From the NCBI GenBank assembly GCA_004431415.1, contig QPMI01000071.1:372001-436000 (forward strand): DNA of 64,000 nucleotides, in the 5' to 3' direction. Source of the stretch: Cyanophora paradoxa. Taxonomy: Eukaryota > Glaucocystophyceae > Cyanophorales > Cyanophoraceae. The notes under the pieces are model-generated. The model was not told the DNA's origin and made no database searches. It saw only the letters and a list, made by a program, of their open reading frames with translations. Both the position numbers and the translations under genes were made by a program. Numbering within the stretch: position 1 is the stretch's first letter; each line of letters begins with the position of its first letter. Below, piece after piece: positions 20,727-32,630 of the stretch.

Positions 20727-23700
20727 ATGGGAGCCGATCTTTCAAAGTTCATCAAACCTTCGCCGGCGAGGTGCTACGATGCCGAGGACTGTAAAGGATC
20801 AATACGTATCTCGCGCACGGACACGTAAGTACATAGCACGATATATTATGAAGAAGTACACTTGTACGTGTGTGTCTGTTCACTCCTTGCGTTCCGCACC
20901 GCGCACGCAGTAACGCGAACGTGATTTCCCTCTGCTCGGACCCCTCGCACATCTCTGGCTATCAGCGAGGAAGCGCATCCTGCGTGCCTGCCAAACTGCT
21001 CTGCTACGCCTCCAGGTGATCGCGATCGATTCGGCTTCGAGCATGCGCAATTGCTCTTGCCGACATTCGCCCTTGTTCACAGCGATTGCTCTGGAGCGTT
21101 CACACTTGGAAAAGATCCGGCATCCGGCAATCTGGTCACTCATTAGTGCGCGCGCGCTTGGCCGATTCCGTGGCCTTCCAGAGGTAGTATACTCCAGTGT
21201 CGCTCAAGCTTATAATTACGAATTGCGCGTACGCAGCCAGCCTACGGGAACGTCCGACGCCGATGCATTCGCCCGTTGCCCTGCAGCGCTGTCGTACAAG
21301 AACGGAAACGACAACACATGCCGCCCTGCCCAAAACTTTATTGCATGTCACAAGGACTGGAACTGCAAGAGTACCGGAAGCGACGTCACTCATGTACTGG
21401 GAGAGGACCCGTGCGCCATCGTTTGATTCTCTGATTTGTGCCCGCGACGCCGGCCACGGCCACGACCGATTGCGCACTTCGAATTCTCACTTTACTCTCC
21501 CGTCGTTTGCAGCGCCAAGTGCCCTGCAGTTACTGCGAGCTGGAGCCTCAACGGGAACGGGAACTGCAACCCCCGGGCCCTCATGTGCTTCTCCGATAGC
21601 CAATGCACGAGTACTCCGACGGTCCCCCGAGACGCGGCCGGCAATCTCTACCCTCTGTAGTGCGCTTGGAATTGCGAGGTTTCTTGGGCGCGCTGAACGT
21701 TTAGCTCGCACTCCGTTGCAAAAGCCAGCAGCTGGGGCAGCGGTTTCCGATTGCAAAGATTAACTGCACCTGTCTTGCAGCCAGCCGACGGGTCTCTCGG
21801 ACTACGACGCGTGGCTCCGTTGCCCGGACGGGTGCGAAAAAACATATACATATAATGAAGGGAACACTTCAAATGCGCACGTATTGCCTGGTTTTGTGCT
21901 TCTCGAGAGGTCACATCGATATCGCGATCGGCAGGACGCAAGCGTTTAAAGATGCGACGTCGCTCCGATGCAACTCTGGAGTAAAGAAAGGCGGAAATTG
22001 CTACCAGGTGAATAAAGATTGATGCTTGCTTATATATGAACTGGGCAGCGCCCGGCGCCCCGACACACCTCACAATTGAATGCGATGGCAATATTAATTA
22101 TATATAATGCGTCCTCGCACCCGACACACGTGGTGTCTGACACACGCGCGCGAACGCATGTATACGTACAGAGTTTCAATTGCTCATCAGTGGATCCGAC
22201 GGGCTCTGACGTCACCCGCGCTTACGACGCGTATGCCATGCATTGCATATAACATGCCTTCTCGGAATGCTATCTCTGACCAGTCCGGATCCGTGCACGT
22301 GGCTGACTTTGCAACTGCGCGTGCGATCGTCATTAGTTCAAAGTGCCCGGATTCAGCGAACTCGTTCAAAAAGGACGGAACTTGGGTATGCAAAGCGGCG
22401 AGCCTGCATTGCTTTAGCGATACGTGCGCTATTTGTTCGGCGTCCATTCGACAGCGTCGAAGATGACAGCCGCGATCGATCGACGACAGGGCGTGCAAGA
22501 CTTCGCCGACAGCTGGAAAGGACGCCATCGGGAACAACGTTGAGCTGTAGTGCGCATCTTCGAACTCTAGATCGCACGTGATTAATATTTCTATCAAGTA
22601 TCAGCGATCGCCGCGAATTATAGGACTTGTACTCGTCTCTGACCGGCACGCTTCCAGCCAGCCTGCCGGGGTCACAGACGAGGAGGCCTGGGGGCGTTGT
22701 CCGGTGTGCTACAGCTAGCGCTCTAGAACTAAATGTTTTCCATCACACAACTCTTCTTGAAAGTCGTTGAAACGGTTCTGCTCAGCCTGGCACCCATACG
22801 TTCATGGAAATGGATTCTACTTGGTGCAAAGCTGCCATAAAAGGGACTGCCTGGTACTTGAGCTTATACAATATGCATTTGTTTGCTTTTACGACTTTAT
22901 TTTCCCCACTTATAAAGTCAACTATATGCTTGTGATGTTTAGCCAGAAGACGTACGAGTTAAACTTATTACATATCAAAGTAGTATCCAGCGCTCGTCCT
23001 TCGAATTCATCAGTATTCAGCTGCAGCGATGTTCTCAACGCTCTCCGTGTGCAGTTAGCGCTATCTACAGCTACTCGGTTCTCATCCATTGCACCTGCGC
23101 GCAGCTACTCAGACCTGAAGTGTGGCTCCACTCCCACTTACGTCTTCGACAAGTCCAAGTGTCCGGCTGACACTCTGGCCGTGCGTAACTACAATGCATA
23201 TGCCATCTGCGCCTCGCGCCGCTGAGCTCGTGTTTGTCTGCATTCCTGATGCTGCGCAAATATATGCTACAGATAATATCGAACGATATTAACAGTGGAA
23301 GATGCACTGCAAGCAAGCTCGTCTGGTGACCTTAAAACAATTTTCTAAAGAAATGTAGGCGATACGTATACCCGAACTTAAGTTCAAGCGCGCAGCTTTG
23401 CGGACGCTTTGTGCGGCGGCGTTCCCACTCTTGGAAAAGATCCGGCATCCGGCAATCTGGTCACTCATTAGTGCGCGCGCGCTTGGCCGATTCCGTGGCC
23501 TTCCAGAGGTAGTATACTCCAGTGTCGCTCAAGCTTAGAATTACGAATTGCGCGTACGCAGCCAGCCTACGGGAACATCCGACGCCGATGCATTCGCCCG
23601 TTGCCCTGCAGCGCTGTCGTACAAGAACGGAAACGACAACACATGCCGCCTCGCCCAAAAATTTATTGCATGTCACAAGGACTGGAACTGCAAGAGTACC

Positions 23701-26700
23701 GGAAGCGACGTCACTCATGTACTGGGAGAGGACCCGTGCGCCATCGTTTGATTCACTGATTTGTGCCCGCGACGCCGGCCACGGCCACGACCGATTGCGC
23801 ACTTCGAATTCTCACTTTACTCTCCCGTCGTTTGCAGCGCCAAGTGCCCTGCAGTTACTGCGAGCTGGAGCCTCAACGGGAACGGGAACTGCAACCCCCG
23901 GGCCCTCGTGTGCTTCTCCGATAGCCAATGCACGAGTACTCCGACGGTCCCCCGAGACGCGGCCGGCAATCTCTACCCTCTGTAGTGCGCTTGCGAGGTT
24001 TCTTGGGCGCGCTGAACGTTTAGCTCGCACTCCGTTGCAAAAGCCAGCAGCTGGGGCAGCGGTTTCCGATTGCAAAGATTAACTGCACCTGTCTTGCAGC
24101 CAGCCGACGGGTCTCTCGGACTACGACGCGTGGCTCCGTTGCCCGGACGGGTGCGAACCAACCCAATGAAGGGAACGCGTGAAACCGCGTTGGCTGTATT
24201 GGGGCTTATGATTCTCGAGAGTTCACATCGATATCGGCAGGACGCAAGCGTTCAAAGATGCGTCGTCGCCTTATTGCAATTACAGAGTCAAGATAGGCGG
24301 GAATTGCTACCAGGTAATCATTATCAGCGCTGGATGCTTTAGGATCATTATATATATATAACTACATGCATATGCATATTTACAGTTTCATGGTTCCCGA
24401 ATATTAATGGACGACGCATCCTTGCACCACGTGCACGTGCATGATATCCAGACCTGACACGCCTTTTGCTCGTCCAGAGTCTTGATTGCACCTCCACGGA
24501 TCCAACGGGGGCTGACGTCACCCGCGCGTACGACGTGTAAGCCATGCATAAGACGGCCCTATCGAGATCCGAAGTGGTATTCGTAACCAGCCCATGCGCA
24601 TGTGATCGATCTCAGCACGAGGTGCCCGGCTTCGGCGAACTCATTCAAGCAAGATGGCAGTTCGGAGTGCAAGGCAGCGAACCTGCTTTGCTATAGCGAC
24701 ACGTGCGCAGATTCTCGGTTTCCTTATTGCCGTCTGTCAAAGAGACTGCTTCTGAATCCGTGACAGGAAGTGCAACTCTTCGCCGACATCTGCAAAGGAC
24801 GCTCTCGGGAACGCCGTTGAGCTGTAGTGCGCATTTAATTTGCGTTTGTGGTATACTCAGTCTAAAGTGCTCGAGCTCGCGTTATCTACCCGCGGTCTCT
24901 TCGAACTCGTCCCTTGTTGCCGTTGCCGGCTCTGACGCGCGAGATGCTAGCCAGCCAGCCGGAGTCACAAACGAGGAGGCCTGGGGACGCTGCCCGGTGC
25001 GCTCTTGCACATGCATGCTACATATGTGCAGTGCATTGCTCTTGAGAAAGCATTGTTTGTAATTACATTCGCGTACGCTGCACATTTCCTGCTCAGCCTG
25101 GCACCCAAGCGGTCAAGGAAACCAATTCTTCGTGCAAAGCCGACATTCACAAAGGGACTGCCTGGTGAATATTGTTATCGCTTTAATGTCGCTGCCTGCA
25201 CTCTGATCACATCGATCGCACCTGCGCGCAGTTACTCAGACCTGAAGTGTGGCTCCACTCCCACTTACGTCTTCGACAAGTCCAAGTGTCCGGCTGACAC
25301 TCTGGCCGTGCGCAAACACACAACGTAATGAGCTAGCTGTATAATGTCATGTAGCTGTGCACACACGAATTCTACGCTGAGTTTTGCTGTCGGCATCTCT
25401 AACGTTAACCGTACCCTTTTACAAATCTTTCAGGTCGTTGCAAAGAATGAAAGGGATCCCAATTACGGTGTTTGTATGCCGCAAAAGCTCGTCTGGTAGG
25501 CCATTGACTTCACATCCAAGGGGCTCCGTACTGATCCGGAGCAGCTATTCGAGCAACAACTGCTCGGATGCCGGAACAATTACGAGCTACGATCAGTAGT
25601 GAGCCCGCGCATACGCATTCCGTTCATGGCCGGAAGGGTTCGTGTTGTATTTGATGTCATCTTACGACCTCATCACAGCCAGCCAGCTGGAGTTTCAAAC
25701 GAGCAAGCGTGGGAGCGCTGTCCGGTGCGAACGAATGCCTAGACCCGGTTTTATGGACTCTACGTGATACTGATCCCACATTTCTAGATCGGCACCCGGG
25801 CGATCAAAGAAGCGAATTCTACCGAGTGCCGCTACAGCTCCACTCTGGACCTGGGCTATTCCTGGTAACAAACCTTGTTGACAATACCAATTGATATCGA
25901 GATACATGCCCGCTTGCAGCTACTCAGACCCAAATTGTCGCTCCACTCCCACCATTGTCTTCGACAAATCGAAGTGCCCGGCTGGCACTGCAGCTGTGCG
26001 TGCAAAAGTCCTCGACCCCTTTCCTCGTCGGCTACCACTCTAATGATATAACCCTTTTGCAAATCTTCAGACCAGTCCAAGGAGTCCAATGGAAGCCAAC
26101 TTCAATGGTTGCTTGCCAGCAAAGCTCGCCTGGTAGGCTAGACTATATATTTCATATCAAAAATTAATATTCAACTAATCTGGAGCAGCTTTACGACTTC
26201 CGATTGCTCGGATGCCGGAACAGTTACCAGCTACGACCAGTAGTGAGCCCGCGCCTTCCAATCAAAATTGAAGCACTGATTATTATATTCGCGCATATAA
26301 TCTTATAATATAATTAGAACGTTGCGTTCACGGAAATCTGACGTGTACATGTACAGCCAGCCAGCTGGTGTCACAAACGAGCAAGCGTGGGAGCGCTGTC
26401 CGGTGCGCTCGACTTCGAATTCCTAGACCTGGTATAGCTTTTCTCGCCTCCGCGATGGATACTGATCCCACATCTCTAGATCGGCACCCAAGCGTTCAAG
26501 GAAGCGAATTCGTTCGGATGCAAGAACTACAACCTCCAGTATGGAGTTGCCTGGTATTCGTTAATTCAAGCTTTCGATATCGAGAACTTCAGCTTGCAAA
26601 TTGCAATTGTAGCCATAATATTCATGTATGCATATGCCTGCGCGCAGCTACTCGGACCTGAAGTGCGGCTCCACTCCCACCATCGTCTTCGACAAATCGA

Positions 26701-29700
26701 AGTGCCCGGCTGGCACTGTAGCTGTGCGTACGCGTGCGCCAAATCATCGAAGTGCCCGGCAGGCACTGTCGCTGTGCGGTTGTGTGAAACTTGACACTTG
26801 CATCTCGCATGCTCTTAATTGTTTGAAAGATTCGATCGCGAACTCGACAATCCTGACCATAACTACAGACAGCTTCAAGACACGCTGGGGGAATCCAAGG
26901 ACGGTGCTCGATAGCCAAGCTCGCCTGGTAGGCAAGACAGTGCAAAATACCGGTATCACTGCGAATTTCGAAACTGATTCGACGTGGCAGCTACATGAAC
27001 AAGGATTGCTCGGACTCCGGAACAATCACCGAATACGATGACTAGTGCGTTGACGCCCTGCATTGCAACTGCATTTTGAATTCGACTTTGTTACCAACAC
27101 TTGTGCAGCCAACCGGCTGGGGTCACGAACGAGCAAGCCTGGGCACGCTGTCCGGTGCGAAATTATTTGAATAAAAAGGCTCATTCATGATCATCGAATT
27201 GGCACTTAAGCTTGTAATTGTGCTCACGATACATGTATTTTTTTCAGCCTGGAACAAAAGCGATTCAGATCCCCAACGACTACGTGCAGTGCCGAACCTA
27301 CCCAACACATTATATCCACTGGGGCACACCCTGGTGATTGGTTTATTAAGAGAATCGCTAGCCACATAAATACAGAGGAAGATAATTGCATGCGCATTGT
27401 CAACCTTGTCCGTACTCGCGCCCGCGCGCAGCTATTCCGACTTGAACTGCACGTCTACCCCCACGTACGTCTTCGACAAGTCACAGTGTCCTGCAAACAC
27501 ACTGGCCTATGGCGTGCGTGAAAGTCAGCTCCTCTGGAAAATCGATCAGCGGTTAAGAATCCTATCTCGCAGAAGCTCTTATATAGCGGCCAGTACCAAT
27601 GCACCACAGCCAAGCTCAACTGGTAGCTGCAATATTGATTCCGATTGCGCCGGCACCCCAGCCTGGCCCGCTTCAAAATTTCGCGCCTCGTCTGAACCGG
27701 AATATGTATAGCTTCTCGAACGCAGACTGCTCGGGTTCCGTCACGACAACCAACTACGAACGCTAGTGCGCTTTACGCTCTTTTCATGATCACTATAAAT
27801 CATGAACCATGGAGGGACGGACGGCGCCCTGAAATTTAGATTGCCGCCTTTTGGTTTTACAGCTATAAGTATACAGCGAAGGTTATATACATATCTGACC
27901 AAGGTCTCATAGTCACGAATACCCCATCTCGGCTGAAGAGGCGTGGAAGCGCTGCCCCGTAAGTTGCTCTACATTGCGGAAACATTGTCCGAATTCCCAG
28001 AAATGACGCATGCTCACATACACGCGTACGTGTAAAATATCATTCCAGCTCTCCACACTGTCTGTGAAGAACGGGAACGAGGACTCGCAATTGTGCACGA
28101 AGTTATCGAACACTTATCTGGGCAATGTAACTGAATGGTATGTGGACGTGTTATGCATATGCTCTCTCAATTGTAGCTGCATATGCACATGTATTTCTAG
28201 ACTGTACCAAACAACGGACTCGCGTGCAGCTACTCGGATTTGCAATGCTCCACGACCCCTACAATCGTTTTCGACAAAACAAAATGTCCGACAGGCACTG
28301 TAGCGACACGGGTGCGCCGACTTTGCTTCACGCGAATAGCGCGTCAATCGATCGCGCCATTTACGTATCGAATGCTGCAGCCGTATACGAAAGACGACAG
28401 CGGGGTCTGCACCACATACAAGCTCACCTGGTAGCTAATTAATATAAAGCATAAGTTATTTTCATATTTAAATTCAAGCTCAATGTTGATCTACCAATAT
28501 CGAAATAGCTTCTCCGGCAAAGATTGCTCGGGAGAAGCCACTTTCACCAGCTACGACAAATAGTGCGCACGTTTGCGCCTGTTGGTTACGAAAGCAAAGC
28601 CACATGCTGAACTCCTGAACAGCCAACCAGCCCCGTATGTGGACTACAGCACTTATAGCTATCCGCCAAAGACAATCAGCGTCAGCGACGACGAGGCCAT
28701 GCGGCGTTGCCCTATGGGGACGCAGTCCGTCAAGGAAGGCGGCACGCCCACCAGTCAGTGCAAGACCAGCGGCGTGCACATGGGCGTTCAATGCTTCGTG
28801 AGCACATGCATATGCGCATGCGCATGCGCTGCCACGCATTGCTTCAGCCTTCGACTCATGATCATCGCTTCAACCTTTGCAGTCGGACGCCGAGTGCAAG
28901 ACGGGCGGGGCGTGGCAGGTTTCGATGTGCGTGCCGTTCCACGTTCTCGTACGCGTGCTGGCGTCCCCGGGGCCGGGGCCCACGTGCATTCGCATGTATA
29001 TTTATTATTCGACAAATTAGATTAACTGAAATCGCTTGCGCTTTCTTATAGATCTTCTATTGCTAAATGTATTCACGTTTTTCTTGCGCAGCGAGAAGTG
29101 CCCCTTCGACACGACCCAGTCTGTGCTCCCGGTCCTGTCCCCGACCTGCTTCTCTCGCGGCGATAACTTGCGTTTGCCGAGTGCTCTCGCCGAGTGGTGC
29201 GTTCTCGTATGTAGCTAGGTATAGCTCAAAATTTCTCCGGATCTTCCACGGGGCACTCCACCCCCCTTCGAAAATTCCCACTCCTCCTCCCCTCCCTCCC
29301 TCCCTCCCTCCCTCCCCCCCCCCCCCCCCCCCCCGCCTCCACTTCCACAATGAATGGGCCTTCTCCGATCGCAGTTACACGAAGCCGAACTGCGAAGGGA
29401 CTGGAGTATTGACGTTCAAACAAGGCGTCGACAAGTATTTTAAGTCGGTTCCTTGTCCGAAGGGTTTGCACTTGCACACACGCATCCGCCGCGCCTCGCC
29501 TCCTCGTCGAACGTATTTGAATCGGTATCGTATATATACGTAGGTACTACGGCATCGCACAAGATTTACCATGAACAAGGCACAGCGTTCGGGTGCGAGA
29601 ATAGGGCGATGTGCTTCCAGAACGAATATTGGTGAGCTTGAAATTAAAACATGTTCGAGAACTTCTCGATCGCCGTACGCGTACGGGTTGCTCCTTGCGA

Positions 29701-30960
29701 TTGATGATTTCCGATGCAGCCGACCTACATATCTGTACGGAACCCTTGATGGACCGACGAAGCCCCCCGTTTACGGAGAAACAAGACACGTGGACACGTC
29801 AGTGAACTTTGCTTTACGTTTGCGCGCGTTGGCTCGACTGAACGGCTCCACTAACCGCGGCTCTCCTCTATTCGTACTTGGCAGGTTTACGTGCAGTCAT
29901 ATGAACGAGCGTGATATCGATGGCGTGGCATACATAAAAGAAGAACCAGTCGGCGGCGTCGCAGCGAAGGCCGGCCCTCTCTTCGGGCAGACGGAGTACG
30001 GTCCCTGCCAACGGGTCGCCCCCAGATGCTATTTACAGGTGGGTGTTTTTTTCGAATATATTCGCCGGTTTCGGCTGCGTTACATTGGCCGGTACCGTTC
30101 GAAATTCGAAATGCAGGCCAATTGCGAAGGCGGACCACTCTATGGGACTTCCAGGTGCTCGAAGATTACAATTACGTGAACGATTTCGTCATCGCTGTAA
30201 CGATCCTAACAATATTGCAGCGCTGCGTATGTTATGTCCATGTGGAAGCAAGGTGGTTTTAATTTTCTTGCTTCATCTTTTATTTAAGAGCTCAAACGGA
30301 TGCTGCCTGGATCCCAATCCCAAGGCAAAATTCTCCCGAACAAATTTGTCGTGTGCTCCAAGGGTATGCAAAGTTATATGGAATTCCAAAATGAAGAGTG
30401 TCAAAACTTCGTGCGTGTCCTCGATATTTTGGCTATCTGTGCCTCGGAGAGAGCTTAAGCTCAAGTGTCGAGCGCGTGCGCGCAGACGTTCCCGAACCGC
30501 CTGGACGCCAATGTCGCCGTCGTTGAAGAGGACAGAGCGCTCGAGGTGTGCGGCGCTTTCGTCCCCACCGCCCCCCCCCCCCCCCCACCCCACCCCTCCC
30601 CCCTACCCCCCCCCCACACACACACACCCACCCTTCCACCCCTTCCCAAAGCTAGAGAAAGCTAGAGCTAGACCCCTCATATATAGCCCCGTATATAAAG
30701 GAGGGGGAGACTCTGAGACCCTCGGATCGAGAGGTTGTGTCACATACCTATATCTAAGATCGTGCTATATCGAAATAATCGAGCTAGATCGAAAGAATTT
30801 ACTATATCTAATTATATGTAATTATATATATAAGATCCTGTATCTAAGATCGAAATAAATGGAACGCGCGCGCAGGATTCGGAGATGGACTGCGATTTTG
30901 ATGACGACTTCGAATGCGATGCCTTCAGCTCGCCTTCAGCTCACGACCACGAGGCCGAGG
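20727..30960 (+). CDS. Large Cys-rich repeat protein encoded by many mini-exons
   Basis: No known family recognised; probably extracellular. Five exon types recur in order. E: SYSSNNCSDAGTITSYDQY. B: QPAGVTNEQAWERCP, exactly 46 nt at 22658, 24951, 25679, 26357 and 27109. C: PGTQAVKETNSSCKADIHK, starting at 21935, 22782, 25101, 26489 and 27249. A: CYSDLKCGSTPTYVFDK plus KCPADTLA, 76 nt at 23105, 25232, 25920 and 26648; longer at 27432 and 28230. D: PNYGVCMPQKLVC. Phases match (E to B split Tyr, B to C phase 0, C to A split Cys), giving a unit C-Y-S-x3-C...C-P...C...C. Donors are mostly GTGCG. At 28623-28799 B and C are fused in one exon. Exons from about 29373 are more divergent. The last supported exon (about 30876-30960) is acidic (DCDFDDDFECDAF). 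The start is uncertain; 20727 is only the first plausible ATG and no signal peptide was found. Confidence 0.7.
21105..21838 (+). repeat. Internal tandem duplication, copy 1
   Basis: Near-identical to 23430-24157 (offset 2325 falling to 2319 because of a 6-bp deletion in copy 2). It contains the exons starting QPTGTSDADAFARCP, AKCPAVTASWSLNG and QPTGLSDYDAWLRCP. The similarity continues downstream at lower identity to about 22560 / 24835. Confidence 0.9.
23430..24157 (+). repeat. Internal tandem duplication, copy 2
   Basis: Second copy of 21105-21838. It has a handful of substitutions and loses GGAATT-type sequence near 23990. Introns are as conserved as exons, so the copy is recent or has been homogenised. 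Confidence 0.9.
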
Positions 30961-31704
30961 TGCGGTCCCTGTGCTTTTATAATTAAATAGCTGATTTGCA
31001 TCTGACTGGGTTTACGTGGGATGGGTGGCTGCAGACATGTGCTGCACTGGACGCGTAGAGAAACTTGAAAGGAACTGCGCGCGGCATATATATGCTGCGG
31101 ATCGGCGGCGCCTTCTGAATTTGTTTCTAGGATAGGGCTGTTTTCTAGTCAGTTGCACTTGTACGTATACATTGCAATTGACGTCGACGCGTCATATACA
31201 CATTCGTGCGCGCACTCGCGACTGCTCAGCGGCTATCGCCTCTCCAGAAAAGAGGATGGTGCGGGGCGAGGATTTACACGTCCACGTGAGAGATCTAGAC
31301 GTGCTTTGCTTTTGATTGGACTATTACTGCGGGGAGAGGGACCGCAAGGGATTGGTGAAGTCAATACGAAGGCCAAATGATCATGATCACCGTCGACAGT
31401 ATTGATGCGGATCCCGACGGCAGAAATGATCATGACAGCGGATAAGATCTAGAGGGGCGGGGACGGAAAGGGGAATGAAAGGGATGGTGTGGATAGATCT
31501 AGAGATCTAGAGCGCCCTGCGGCAGCCAACGGATGGATCCGGATAGGCCAGAGTCCCCCCGCCCACCCGTGCCTCCCCCCCCCTCCCCTCCCTTTCCCTG
31601 CCCCCCTTCCTTCTGTCTAGACCGCTCTAGATCGGTCTAGACCTACTATGAATATGCGTGCACGTGCACGTGGCTCTGTGAGTCAGTAATCATGATAAAT
31701 TCAA
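30961..31704. other. Intergenic, 3' flank of two convergent genes
   Basis: Between the end of the Cys-repeat gene and the end of PIG-S copy B. It holds many GATCTAGA and TGATCATGATCA palindromes and a C-rich run near 31560-31610. Part of it (31500-31704) has a diverged inverted copy at 15.2-15.5 kb. No gene seen. Confidence 0.5.
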
Positions 31705-32598
31705 TCAGCAGTTACAGATGAGAGCATGCAAATACCGAAGGAGAGGGCAACTGCGCAAAAGCCCGCAGCTACCCGGCGCCCGCCGGCGCCTTGCCCGCCG
31801 CTCGCCGCGAGAGCCCCGCCCCGGCCCCCGCCGAGGGCGCCCCCGCGCGCCGCGCCGCCTCGCCCTTGCCCGCCGCTTTTGCCGCCGCCGCCGCCTCCGC
31901 CGCCGGCCGAGCCTCCGCGGAGGGCGCCGCCCCGACGTCCGCACCGGCGCCGGCGCCCGCGCCAGCCGCGTCCCGCCCGCGCCCGCCGCGTCGGCCTGCG
32001 CCTTGGCCGCCGCCTCCGCCGCCTTCCTCCGGCGCTTCTCCCGCCGGTACCGCAGCTGCCTCACGAAGCCCGTCACAATCGGAATCGCCACCGGCAGCGC
32101 GATCGGAATGTAGACCGCCGCCTGGGGTACGGGTGTCAGGCGGATGAGCGGGGAGAGGGGGGCGGGGCGAGGACCGGGGGGTACCTTGTGCTCGTCGGGG
32201 AAGTACATCATTCCGAGCATCGTCGGGTCGAAGAAAGCATCCCGCGAGGCCTGCGGGGGTACGCGATTAGATGGGGGCAGAAGAAAGGAGGGGTACGGCT
32301 ATCGCACCACGAGGGCGCGGCGGGCGGCGGAGAGGGCGGCGCTGAGGGCCGCCCGCGGGTCCAGAGACGCCACCGCCGCGCGGGCCTGCGGGAGGCGGTC
32401 GGGCGGGTACGGCATCGGGAGGGGGGTAGGGGGCAGCGCACGTCGCGGAGCTGCTCGACTGCGAGGTCGCAGAGGTTCCGAATGTGGTCCCCAACGACCT
32501 GGGGGGGTACGCGTAAGAGACGGGCGGGGGGGTACGGGATGCGAGCGGGGTACCATGTTCTTCTGCTGGTCGACGAGGGCTGTGAGGGAGCGGAGGGA

Positions 32599-32630
<32 letters not shown>

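Noticed and set aside
21237-28431. CRISPR array (regular short repeats with spacers)
   Set aside because: The repeats are protein-coding exons with splice sites and codon-phase conservation, of unequal spacing, in a eukaryotic context.
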